Source: Paenibacillus sp. 32O-W (lineage in GTDB: Bacteria > Bacillota > Bacilli > Paenibacillales > NBRC-103111). From it: a stretch of 53,576 nt of DNA. The stretch's first letter is position 1, and each line of letters begins with the position of its first letter. Positions 33,791-42,342 of the stretch are shown one piece after another. The notes under the pieces were generated by a model that made no database searches, had not been told where the DNA came from, and saw nothing but the letters and a program-made list of their open reading frames with translations. The stretch spans positions 5,076 through 58,651 of the forward strand of contig NZ_VEGP01000031.1 of NCBI RefSeq assembly GCF_007679495.1, written 5' to 3'. Position numbers and translations under genes: made by a program.

Positions 33791-34912
33791 TTAAGTATTT
33801 GTCCTTTGCTGGGGAATCAGTGTATCAAATATTGATTTACTAGTCGTTAAAAAAGAAACCTGTTGTTTAAAAATATTTGGTTGTTCGCCGGCTTTATAGA
33901 TTATAGGAAGTGTTAAATATGGGTTTAAATCTATCGCTTTTTCTATATACATATTAGCGGTTAAACGGTCTTCTTCAGATATTAGTGAAGCTAAGTTAAT
34001 ATATACGTGAGGTTCATCAGGATATTTCTCTTTTAAAGTTGTACATATTTGCTTTGCTTGTGTGAGATCCCCAGTTCTTACAGCAACCTCCGCTAAAACT
34101 AACGATGCACTATCGTTTAAATATGGTTGTTCTATAAGCACTTTTAATGCTTCTCTGTGGGCATCAGTTATTTGATTTTTTAACAAATAGTGCTGTGCCA
34201 AGAGCAACCTCGCAAATGAAGAAGATTCGACATTAAGATCAATAGCTTTGAAATAGTATTTCTCGGCCTCATCAAATAACCCTAGGGCAGAATATTCCAA
34301 ACCTAAAAAGTAAAACAAATTTGCCTGACATTTCCCTTTTTGAATTTCAGATATTAATTTTTGGGTATTTCTTTCACGTTTCCTTTTTGCACGACCATAA
34401 ATTAACGTATCTAGGTGATGGATTGGTGTGCTTATGTCCATAAATGCGCCACCAATCTTCTTAATGCTAGGGACTACGGAAGCATGCATAGAAGTGTTGT
34501 TATATCTAATTAATGGACTATTCCTAAATAATCGACATATACGTATAGTTGCCCATTGACCTTGTCCGCAATAATTATAACAAGGAAGATTAAACGCCAT
34601 TACGTTATTTGGAGTGTTTACAATTGTATCCCTTATTATTTTAATAGATTGTCGTGTTATGCGTTCGTCCACATCTAAGACCAATATCCAATCAGCGGTA
34701 GCTGCTTCAAGATAAGCATTCCTTGCTTCATCGAACAACATATTAGGACATTCAATGATTGTTACACCGAAATGTCTAGCAACTTGAAGACTATCATCAG
34801 TAGACCCGTTATCTACCACGATAATCTCATCAACTTCTCCTATTAAAGAATCTAAACATTCTTTTAAAAGTTGTGATTCATCTTTAACAAGAACACACGC
34901 GGCTATTCCCAT
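33791..34912 (-). CDS. GT2-family glycosyltransferase with TPR tail
   Basis: A 373-aa protein. The GT-A domain (about 1-190) has VLVKDESQLLKECLDSL, VDNGSTDDS and the metal-binding DVD at 80-82. The C-terminal about 180 residues form tetratricopeptide-like helices (GLEYSALGLFDEAEKYYFKA, SLVLAEVAVRTGDLTQAKQI, then LASLISEEDRLTANMYIEKA). This layout is common in Paenibacillus glycosyltransferases that modify proteins or peptides (SunS-like), which makes a peptide or protein acceptor possible. GGAGAG precedes the ATG. The acceptor is not known. Confidence 0.85.
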   Translation of the reverse strand: MGIAACVLVKDESQLLKECLDSLIGEVDEIIVVDNGSTDDSLQVARHFGVTIIECPNMLFDEARNAYLEAATADWILVLDVDERITRQSIKIIRDTIVNTPNNVMAFNLPCYNYCGQGQWATIRICRLFRNSPLIRYNNTSMHASVVPSIKKIGGAFMDISTPIHHLDTLIYGRAKRKRERNTQKLISEIQKGKCQANLFYFLGLEYSALGLFDEAEKYYFKAIDLNVESSSFARLLLAQHYLLKNQITDAHREALKVLIEQPYLNDSASLVLAEVAVRTGDLTQAKQICTTLKEKYPDEPHVYINLASLISEEDRLTANMYIEKAIDLNPYLTLPIIYKAGEQPNIFKQQVSFLTTSKSIFDTLIPQQRTNT

Positions 34913-34986
34913 AAATACTCTCCATCGAAAAATAATTTGGAAATACTTCTATAAAAGAAACATTTAGTTTCTATTGTGAAAAACAT

Positions 34987-36456
34987 TTACTGCTCTTCAA
35001 TCAAAGTACGAATTCGATTTAATTTAAACTCAGTAATTGACTTCCACCTTGGCGTTAAGATTACCCTTCCAATCTGTTCTCTTGCAAGCTTTTTGCCTAT
35101 GAGCGATTGAATTTGATTAGTAATTTCATCAAGAGATAAATTCCTCATATAATTCAATGCATTATTTATTCGCCGTTCTGCCTCCTGTTCACGTTCCTCG
35201 GGTAATGAATTCCACCATTTTCGCTCAAATGCATCCAAAGGGTTTAAACATTCACAAAAATAGGGCATTTTCAACCATTCTTTTTTAATAACTCCAATCG
35301 AAATCTCATGTTTAAAATTAAAACGGTTACATATTTCTGATGATATTGTTAATATTTTATTTTTTAATTCAGAATTATGCACATTAAAATCCCTAACACA
35401 TATATATAAATCTAAATCAGAGTACTCAAAGGGATGTTTATTACATGATAAAGGCGAATGTGACCCCCCCACAAAAACAGGTAGATCAATTCTTTCTGAG
35501 ATAAACTTGCATATGTCTGTAACAATAGAAAGCGATAATTTTTTTTCGTAACTGTCTTGAACAGGGAAGGCAACTATATAAGGACCAATTTGTTCAGTTC
35601 TCATACCTTTATAAGAATTACCGAATGAAATTTCCGCCTGATTTCTTATTGGATAATTTATTTTACCAATTATCCATTCATCTTCTCCTCTATTGACTAA
35701 CCGATTCTCTTTCAATTGTAATATAACCCCAAATTTATTCCCTATTTGTTTGAACCATTTAATTTTATATCCGCTGGCAATTGCTAATTGCATTAAAGTA
35801 TCAGGATCAACCCATACCCATTCAAACCATTCTCCTACGATGTCATTAAAACGTAACCTTATTTTTATTTCACCCCCGTATTTATTTGCTTCATGGTTTT
35901 TTTGATTGTACTTGATATGAATCGGGTTGTTACTATCTCGCCAATCAATCCCCATTATTACAATCTGACCGTTTATACTAAGTATCTTGTTTATTTTTTC
36001 AAACATTTCTGAGAGTCTGCTTATCCTCCCAATCATGCCAAGAGATCCATCCATAAATACAATGGTGTCAAATTTGTCCCTTTCCGGAAAGTCCCATAAA
36101 GATCCATGCTTTATATTCTTTGTACCTAGTTTCTTACCGATATCAATAACTCCTTGAGAAATATCGATACCATGCGCATCTAAACCACGACTTGATAAAA
36201 AACGCACATGCCTCCCAGTTCCACAACCAATATCAAGGACACGTGGGCCAATAGTGTTATCCAATAACTCTATTTCAAATTCATTTATAACCGGGTTTTG
36301 GGACAACCATGAATCCATATTTGAATAACTTTTAAAATTGTCATCCCTCTCAATAATAATTTTGCCCTCTTCACCCGAAAGACATCTGTTTAGGATTTGT
36401 CCAATAGTATCAGGGAAAGTTGAATCAGTACTAATAATAGAAACCAACTCACTCAC
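34987..36456 (-). CDS. methyltransferase-nucleotidyltransferase fusion
   Basis: A 489-aa protein. The N-terminal half is a class I SAM-dependent methyltransferase (motif I VLDIGCGTG, 73-81; HGIDIS near 95-100). The C-terminal half (about 300-489) has the nucleotidyltransferase-fold signature GGS at 330-332 followed by the catalytic pair DLD (347-349), as in aminoglycoside- and toxin-type nucleotidyltransferases. Possible starts are GTG 36456 and TTG 36447; the second has better spacing from GAGGTGA. It is the first gene of the glycan cluster. It might methylate one substrate and nucleotidylate the same or another one; neither is known. Confidence 0.75.
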   Translation of the reverse strand: MSELVSIISTDSTFPDTIGQILNRCLSGEEGKIIIERDDNFKSYSNMDSWLSQNPVINEFEIELLDNTIGPRVLDIGCGTGRHVRFLSSRGLDAHGIDISQGVIDIGKKLGTKNIKHGSLWDFPERDKFDTIVFMDGSLGMIGRISRLSEMFEKINKILSINGQIVIMGIDWRDSNNPIHIKYNQKNHEANKYGGEIKIRLRFNDIVGEWFEWVWVDPDTLMQLAIASGYKIKWFKQIGNKFGVILQLKENRLVNRGEDEWIIGKINYPIRNQAEISFGNSYKGMRTEQIGPYIVAFPVQDSYEKKLSLSIVTDICKFISERIDLPVFVGGSHSPLSCNKHPFEYSDLDLYICVRDFNVHNSELKNKILTISSEICNRFNFKHEISIGVIKKEWLKMPYFCECLNPLDAFERKWWNSLPEEREQEAERRINNALNYMRNLSLDEITNQIQSLIGKKLAREQIGRVILTPRWKSITEFKLNRIRTLIEEQ

Positions 36457-36780
36457 CTCTTCATAATCTTTTTTAAGTTAAAATACAACCAACAATAATC
36501 TCACATTATTCGTCAAATCAGCTCCTCCCTCGACATTTCTACTAGAATAGAATTACCAAGTTTGATGAATAATGGGTAATATTGGGCATTTTATGTTATA
36601 GTATGGATTTTATACCATTTTTGTCTTGAAGTAAACACCTCTTTTTCCCAATTATTCGATGTTTTTATAACCGTGTAATAGAATCAACAATAATCTGTAA
36701 ATAAGAAATGAAAAAACTGTTCGAGAAACAAATGTCTCTAATCTAGAGCATAAATAATTTAAGACAAGAATTCTAAACGA
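36457..36780. other. AT-rich upstream region of the glycan cluster
   Basis: No gene is visible. It should carry the cluster's minus-strand promoter. One weak candidate has TATAAA at about 36612-36617 with GTTTAC about 16 bases upstream. There is no clear operator or riboswitch. Confidence 0.3.
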
Positions 36781-36935
36781 CCCTGCACTAAAGTGCAGGG
36801 GATTTTTAAGGCGACTGAAAGTCGCCGTTCAGGCTAAAGCCAGCTAAAGTTTTCGACTGATCGTCGTCCTTTGCACTGAAGTGCACTGAAAAGCCCTCTT
36901 GCTAAAGCAAAATGAAGTTCGTGACTGAAACTCAC
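36781..36935. repeat. array of small hairpins with TGAA/TAAA loops, left of tnpA relic
   Basis: At least five short inverted repeats follow one another, each closing a loop of the form TAAA, TGAA or TGAAA: 36781-36800 (8 bp), 36810-36826 (6 bp), 36832-36841 (3 bp), 36872-36885 (5 bp) and 36899-36910 (4 bp). Weaker forms lie at 36842-36864 and 36921-36935. Stems differ in sequence but loops recur. Matching hairpins lie on the other side of the relic, so these are probably the structured ends recognised by the HUH transposase. Confidence 0.6.
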
Positions 36936-37371
36936 TCTTCTATTTTGAATACTTCGTCGTCTCGATCCTGTCCTTGGTTTTCGATGTACTCTTTGATGAT
37001 TTCTTCCGTTACTGTGCCTACTGTTCTACAGAAATACCCTGGCACCCATAGATGCTGGCCCCAGTAGCGTTTCTTTAGCTCCTGGAATTCATCTTGCAGC
37101 ATTTTTGATGATCGCCCTTTCAGATATTGCATGATCTTGCTTGGCGCCAGCGTTGGCGGGCATGATATGAGCAGGTGCACATGTTCTTTTCCTATGCTTC
37201 CTCGTACGATTTGAATGTTTCATGCTTCGCATCCTTGGCGGATCAATATTCGCAGTCGTTCTGCCACCTTCCCTTGCAGCACCTTGTATCGATACTTCGT
37301 CGTCCACACAACGTGATACTGAATGTCAAATACCGTATGACTGCCATATTGATATAACCCATTTTCTTCAC
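36932..37371 (-). pseudogene. IS200-like TnpA (HUH, Y1) transposase, frameshifted and interrupted
   Basis: On the minus strand the reading frame gives SHTVFDIQYHVVWTTKYRYK, GKVAERLRILIRQGCEA, then TGA, then NIQIVRGSIGKEHVHLLISC and YFCRTVGTVTEEIIKEYIEN. The HUH pair (HVH) and the nucleophile Tyr (KEYIEN) are kept. Two lesions are seen: the GTG start at 37371 is out of frame by one base near GGGTTATATC, and an in-frame TGA replaces the codon after CEA (probably CGA, Arg). No TnpB gene is present. It may be movable only in trans. Confidence 0.8.
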
Positions 37372-37397
37372 CCTGCTACAGTATAGCAAAGATTTAG

Positions 37398-37451
37398 GAC
37401 ACTGAAGTGTCTGCTAGTCCTGGAAGGACCCACTGACTGAAAGTCAGTGGG
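37398..37451. repeat. hairpin group right of the IS200-like relic
   Basis: Three inverted repeats: 37398-37411 (GACAC, TGAA loop), 37417-37429 (GTCC, TGGAA loop) and 37429-37451 (9-bp CCCACTGAC stem, TGAAA loop). Loop sequences match the left array, supporting a shared origin. Confidence 0.6.
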
Positions 37452-37472
37452 TTTAGACCAGGAGCTTGTTAA

Positions 37473-37607
37473 CTAAAGTGTGTAAATCATTTGGTGTAAT
37501 TTGATATGTCCAGGCAAAGTTTCAAACAATACTTTCCTTAAACCAATCCAGAATTCCTCTACAGATAAATCAGGATAATCCCGGAACATTAACAACTTGA
37601 TGTTCAT
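37473..37607 (-). CDS. small open frame, possible gene remnant
   Basis: A 44-codon frame from ATG 37607 encodes MNIKLLMFRDYPDLSVEEFW and ends in HKLH-like LPGHIKLHQMIYTL. Composition is protein-like, but the ribosome binding site is poor and the frame lies between an IS relic and the T-box leader. A stronger site (GGGGGG at about 37633-37638) precedes an ATG that stops after three codons. It may be the 3' end of a displaced gene. I do not recognise it. Confidence 0.25.
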   Translation of the reverse strand: MNIKLLMFRDYPDLSVEEFWIGLRKVLFETLPGHIKLHQMIYTL

Positions 37608-37829
37608 AATCTATTTTCTTTTAGATTGCCATTTTATCCCCCCAAAAAATAGCCTCGAAAACTTTTTGACACTGCTCGTCAGGCTTCTTTATTCTGTGTT
37701 TGTACTAAATAAACTCTTTGCTTCTTACACAAAAAACAACCTTTATTTTATTAACCAATAATTTTGTGCAAAAGAAAGATTAGGAAAGGTTGGTTAAAAT
37801 AACCGCGCCTAAGTATATACTGGGCAAAT

Positions 37830-37858
37830 TTGACATTTGTGTTCCGATCATCTAAAAT
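37830..37858 (+). promoter_or_regulatory. promoter of the T-box-glyQS transcript
   Basis: TTGACA and TAAAAT are separated by 17 bases, a near-consensus vegetative promoter, about 40 bases before the T-box leader. Confidence 0.65.
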
Positions 37859-37894
37859 ACGGTTATAATTAATGTTAAATAGCTGATAACTTAA

Positions 37895-38092
37895 GGCATA
37901 ATCTGTGAAACAGGAGGGGGATAGTGGAAGCCCGGATGTGAAGATCGTGTTAAAAAAGCACTCTTAAGAGAAGTGTCTTGAAGTTGGCTTTTTATTTTAA
38001 AAGGCCAAGTATGGTGGAACCGCGAGGGCTTAAGCCCCCGTCCCTAAGTCTACAATTTACAGACTTAGGGACGGGGGGCTTTCTTGTATTGG
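37895..38092 (+). promoter_or_regulatory. T-box leader (glycine-responsive) upstream of glyQS
   Basis: The T-box sequence GGTGGAACCGCG lies at 38013-38024, preceded by a structured leader with an AGGGGG-rich stem I region from about 37910. It is followed by a 20-bp terminator stem (about 38032-38051 with 38061-38080) and CTTTCTT. Uncharged tRNA-Gly should favour the antiterminator and raise glyQS expression. I could not place the specifier codon with certainty. Confidence 0.85.
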
Positions 38093-38139
38093 CATTATCA
38101 AATAATGAAATTCCTTTCATCAAGGAGTGAATTCTATTC

Positions 38140-39018
38140 ATGAACTTTCAACAAATGACATTTACGTTGCTTGAGTTTTGGACGGAACAAAATTGTATCG
38201 CCGTGCAGCCTTATGATACTGAAAAGGGAGCGGGCACCATGAATCCGATGACTTTCCTTCGTACAATTGGACCGGAGCCATGGAATGTTGTCTACGTTGA
38301 ACCTTCACGTAGACCTGCCGATGGCCGGTATGGCGAAAATCCAAATCGCCTGTATCAACACCACCAATTTCAGGTCATCATGAAACCTTCCCCAGATAAC
38401 ATCCAGGAACTTTATTTGGAGAGCCTCGGACGACTTGGGATCGATCCTCAAAGACATGACATTAGGTTTGTCGAGGATAACTGGGAGTCTCCAACTCTTG
38501 GCGCTTGGGGGCTAGGATGGGAGGTTTGGCTTGACGGGATGGAAATCACACAGTTCACTTATTTTCAACAGGTTGGCGGAATCGATTGTCATCCAGTGGC
38601 GGTGGAAATTACATATGGAATGGAGCGGCTAGCCTCCTATATACAAGAAAAAGAAAATATTTTTGATCTGGAATGGGTTGCAGGCGTTACATACGGCGAT
38701 ATATTTTTACAACCTGAGTATGAACATTCCAAGTACACTTTTGAAGTGTCAGATGTCTCCATGCTCTTTCTTCTATTTTCGACTTATGAAACGGAAGCCA
38801 TGCGGGCTTTAGAACTCAATCTGGTGTTTCCAGCATACGATTACGTGCTAAAATGTTCACATACATTTAATCTGTTGGAGGCTCGTGGTGCATTAAGTGT
38901 GACCGAGCGAACGGGTTACATAGGACGGGTTCGAAATTTAGCAAGATCTGTTGCATCAATATTTTTAAAAGAGCGGGAACGGCTTGGTTTTCCATTACTC
39001 AAGGAAGGAGCAATGTGA
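38140..39018 (+). CDS. glyQ: glycyl-tRNA synthetase alpha subunit
   Basis: The 292-aa alpha chain of the bacterial (alpha-beta)2 glycyl-tRNA synthetase carries the class II catalytic core. [20 protein letters not shown] is the typical N-terminal signature; [20 protein letters not shown] and [17 protein letters not shown] follow. Length is normal. AAGGAGTG precedes the ATG. The pair is AT-rich like the surrounding island and lies between an IS200-like relic and an IS630 copy, so it may be a transferred or second copy. Confidence 0.95.
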   Translation: MNFQQMTFTLLEFWTEQNCIAVQPYDTEKGAGTMNPMTFLRTIGPEPWNVVYVEPSRRPADGRYGENPNRLYQHHQFQVIMKPSPDNIQELYLESLGRLGIDPQRHDIRFVEDNWESPTLGAWGLGWEVWLDGMEITQFTYFQQVGGIDCHPVAVEITYGMERLASYIQEKENIFDLEWVAGVTYGDIFLQPEYEHSKYTFEVSDVSMLFLLFSTYETEAMRALELNLVFPAYDYVLKCSHTFNLLEARGALSVTERTGYIGRVRNLARSVASIFLKERERLGFPLLKEGAM

Positions 39019-41100
39019 ATGACTAAAAATTTTTTACTTGAGATAGGGGTCGAGGAATTGCCTGCACGCTTTGTGCGATCCGCAATATTGCAGTTGAAGG
39101 TTATGACAGAAAGTTGGCTAAAAGAAAGTCGACTTTGTCATGAGGGAATAAAAACTTACGCAACACCCCGACGTCTCGCTGTCCTGGTCGCTAATCTCTC
39201 TGAGAAGCAAAAAGATACCAGTGAAGAAGTAAAGGGACCTAGACGAGAGTTTGCGCTTGACGAGTTTGGTAAATGGACTATGGCTGCAGTCGGCTTCGCC
39301 AAAAAGCAGGGTGTTAAACTGGAGGAACTGTATTTTCGTCAACACGGGGATGTAGATTATTTATATACATCGAAAAAAAAGAAAGGTGCAGAGACCTCGG
39401 CACTTTTATCAAAGGTACTCCCCCATCTTGTTACTTCAATAAATTTCCCAAAGAGTATGAGATGGGGTGATCACGAACTTAGGTATGCTAGGCCTATTCG
39501 ATGGCTTGTTGCGCTCTTCGGAGGGGATGTAATTAATTTCCAAATTTCTAATGTAAAATCGGGGAATGTGACTCGTGGCCACCGGTTTCTAGGGAAGGAC
39601 ACTCTAATAAAGGAACCATTGCTCTACGAAGATCAGTTGAAAGAACAATACGTGATCGCAGATGTTGAAGAACGCCGCAAAGCGATAATTACAGGTATCC
39701 AATCATTATCCTCAGATCGTGGATGGGTTATTGACTTAAATGACGATCTGATGGAAGAGGTACTATTCTTAGTAGAATACCCTACGGTATTGGCTGGTTC
39801 GTTTGATTCTTCTTTTCTAAACATCCCACAAGAGGTTCTAATTACCTCAATGAGGGAACATCAAAAATATTTTCCAGTGTTGGATTCTGAAGGTCGGTTA
39901 CTGCCTCACTTTGTTACAATAAGAAATGGAGACATAAAATCTTTAGACGTGATTATAAAAGGGAACGAGAAAGTGCTCCGTGCTCGTTTGGCAGATGCGA
40001 AGTTTTTTTATGAGGAGGACAAAAAACTAGTCATTGCAGACGCTATGGCGAAACTAGAAAGTATCGTTTATCACGAAGAACTTGGTACAATGGCAGATAA
40101 GGTAAGACGCATTAATAAAATCGCTGTGGCTATAGCACATCGTTTACGAGTTGAAAATCCAATATTGATTGACCTAAATCGTGCAGCCGAGATATGTAAA
40201 TTCGATTTGGTCACTCAAATGGTATCCGAATTTCCTGAACTACAAGGAATTATAGGTGAAAACTATGCGAGTATGGCGGGTGAGAAAGCAAGTGTAGCAC
40301 AAGCAATTAGAGAGCATTATATGCCGCGTAAGTCAGGTGATACACCCCCTAAATCATTAATTGGCGCAATAATTGGCTTAGCTGATAAAATCGACACAAT
40401 TACAGGCTGTTTTTCGATCGGATTAGTTCCAAATGGCTCGAAGGATCCTTATGCGCTAAGACGTCAAGCAACTGGGATTGTAAGTATTCTGATCTCGCAT
40501 GAAATGCCACTAAAGTTATCGGAGATTTTTGAAATTGCACTTGAAATCCATTCAAATTGTAGGATGAGACGCAAGGCATTCGATGTCTACAATGATTTAC
40601 GGGATTTTTTTTCGCTGCGCGTCAAAACTGCCCTAATGGAGAATGGAATCCGAAATGATATTATCGATGCAGTACTCGGAACTGGTGCGGAAGATCTACG
40701 AAGCACGATTCTAAGAGCTAATGTACTTGCGGCTGCTGTTACAGATCAAGATATAGAAAGGCTTCGTCTGACAATAGAATCCTTCAATCGCGTTTGTAAT
40801 ATAGCTGTAAATATCGACTCCAAATTAGTGGATAAAAGACTTTTTAACGAATCATCAGAAATGGATCTTTATAAATGCTGGCTCATTGCTCATAAGCAAT
40901 TTGTTGATGCTGTCAATGAATACAGAATGGATGATGCTTTCAAGGCATTATCTTCATTGAGCAAGCCAATCGCTTGTTTTTTTGAGTCGGTAATGGTTAT
41001 GGATGAAGATGAGGAAGTGCGACAAAATCGACTCATTTTGATAACCAACGTTGCAGAGGACATAAACTCGTTCGCCGATTTCTCTAAATTAATTATTTAA
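39019..41100 (+). CDS. glyS: glycyl-tRNA synthetase beta subunit
   Basis: The 693-aa beta chain binds tRNA-Gly. It begins with LLEIGVEELPARFV, the family's N-terminal hallmark, and has GPRREFALDEFGKWT, RWGDHELRYARPIRWLVALF, and PNGSKDPYALRRQATGIV in the central HD-like domain; the C-terminal helical domain is present. The length is typical and no frameshift is seen. Its ATG follows the glyQ stop directly with AAGGAGC inside glyQ. Both subunits look intact, so a functional enzyme is likely. Confidence 0.95.
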   Translation: MTKNFLLEIGVEELPARFVRSAILQLKVMTESWLKESRLCHEGIKTYATPRRLAVLVANLSEKQKDTSEEVKGPRREFALDEFGKWTMAAVGFAKKQGVKLEELYFRQHGDVDYLYTSKKKKGAETSALLSKVLPHLVTSINFPKSMRWGDHELRYARPIRWLVALFGGDVINFQISNVKSGNVTRGHRFLGKDTLIKEPLLYEDQLKEQYVIADVEERRKAIITGIQSLSSDRGWVIDLNDDLMEEVLFLVEYPTVLAGSFDSSFLNIPQEVLITSMREHQKYFPVLDSEGRLLPHFVTIRNGDIKSLDVIIKGNEKVLRARLADAKFFYEEDKKLVIADAMAKLESIVYHEELGTMADKVRRINKIAVAIAHRLRVENPILIDLNRAAEICKFDLVTQMVSEFPELQGIIGENYASMAGEKASVAQAIREHYMPRKSGDTPPKSLIGAIIGLADKIDTITGCFSIGLVPNGSKDPYALRRQATGIVSILISHEMPLKLSEIFEIALEIHSNCRMRRKAFDVYNDLRDFFSLRVKTALMENGIRNDIIDAVLGTGAEDLRSTILRANVLAAAVTDQDIERLRLTIESFNRVCNIAVNIDSKLVDKRLFNESSEMDLYKCWLIAHKQFVDAVNEYRMDDAFKALSSLSKPIACFFESVMVMDEDEEVRQNRLILITNVAEDINSFADFSKLII

Positions 41101-41104
41101 CTTA

Positions 41105-42275
41105 CTATATAAGTTGAACTTACGATTTTCTTTAGAAGGATTTTCCAACCCTGTACGTCGAATGAGAATATCAAATCTCATTTGAGCGGGTGATCTAACT
41201 TGGAGAATACAAAAACAGAATTAAATGCAGTCGAGGAACGAATCAAACAAATAAAAGACCGGCGGATGTATGAACGATACCAAACCATCCGGCTTCATCT
41301 TCTGGGGAATACCACTAGTCAGATTGCTCTCATTTTGGGCAGAACGAGCAAAACAATCAAAGCTTATATTGACACCTACAACAAACTCGGACTTAACGGA
41401 TTAATCATGAAACAATCAACAGGAAAGCCCACACGTTTAAGCAAGGACCAGCAAACCCAGCTCAAACAAACGATTATCGATCACGTTCCTCATGAATTGG
41501 GCTTTACAGGAAAATTCAACTGGACTTTGGAAATCATTGCGTCCTATATTCGTCGTGAGTTTGGGCATACCTATTCGATTCGCGGCGTATCCAAACTCAT
41601 GCACCGAATCGGCATGAGTTATACCAAACCAACTTACACATTAGCAGCAGCCGATGAAGAAAAGCAAAGAGAATTTGTCGAAGAAACCTTTCCAAGGTTA
41701 AAAAAACTACGATAATGGCGAAATTGATCATTTATTGTTTGAAGATGAAAGCATGATTCGTGATTATCAAGCCTTGCAGCGGACTTGGTTCCCAAAGGTC
41801 AACAGCGCATGATTCAAACAACGGGTAAGCATCGTGGTGTAAAATTGCTATCCACAGTAGATTATGCGACGGGCAAGATTGTTTGGCGTGAAGACGAGGA
41901 GTACACTGCTGAAACGTTTTTAACATTCCTCAAACAAGTTCTAGAGGCCTATCCTACTGGTAAAATCGTGATGATTTTAGATAATGCCCGGATCCATCAT
42001 GCCAAGCTGCTTCAACCCTTTTTGGAAGAAAATTCTCGCTTACGCTTTGTCTTCTTGCCTGCGTACAGCCCGCAACTCAATATTGTTGAAGGGCTTTGGA
42101 AGTGGCTAAAATCCGATGTGATCAATAACGTGTTCTACCACACTGTTGATGACATTCGCAAGAATGTTCGTGCCTTTATGGAGAATATCATGCTCAACCC
42201 TATGAAGATCATTGATCGACTTTGCATCCGATTGGAGTCGGGACATTTAGTAAATCATTAGTTCAACTTATATAG
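41105..42275 (+). mobile_element. IS630-family element with 16-bp terminal inverted repeats
   Basis: CTATATAAGTTGAACT at 41105-41120 is repeated in exact inverse at 42260-42275 and brackets a transposase with two frameshifts. Similarity continues inward with mismatches (ACGATTTT versus ATGATTTA). The TA target duplication is not clear outside the perfect repeat, so the true ends may differ by a few bases. Confidence 0.8.
41200..42261 (+). pseudogene. IS630-family transposase with two frameshifts
   Basis: The first segment (41200-41715) holds the helix-turn-helix part (RRMYERYQTIRLHLLGNTTS, LGRTSKTIKAYIDTYNKLGL) and the winged-helix part. At a run of seven A bases (41700-41706) the frame shifts by +1 and continues as NYDNGEIDHLLFEDESMIRD, carrying the first catalytic acid. 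A second shift near 41795 leads into the last segment with LDNARIHHAK and SPQLNIVEGLWKWLKS, the other two acids. One extra A and one lost G would explain the state. The first shift could be programmed; the second could not. Confidence 0.8.
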
Positions 42276-42342
42276 AGTCTTGCGATTTCGGTATTTTATC
42301 ATAAAAAGGGCAGACCTGTAGCGTGAACGGTAAAGTAGCGAT

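Noticed and set aside
36781-36935. CRISPR or attenuator array
   Set aside because: Stems differ in every unit and only loops recur; there are no equal spacers and the array flanks a transposase relic.
41700-41706. Programmed frameshift in the IS630 transposase
   Set aside because: The shift is +1 at a run of seven A bases and a second, unrelated shift follows near 41795, so decay is the simpler reading.
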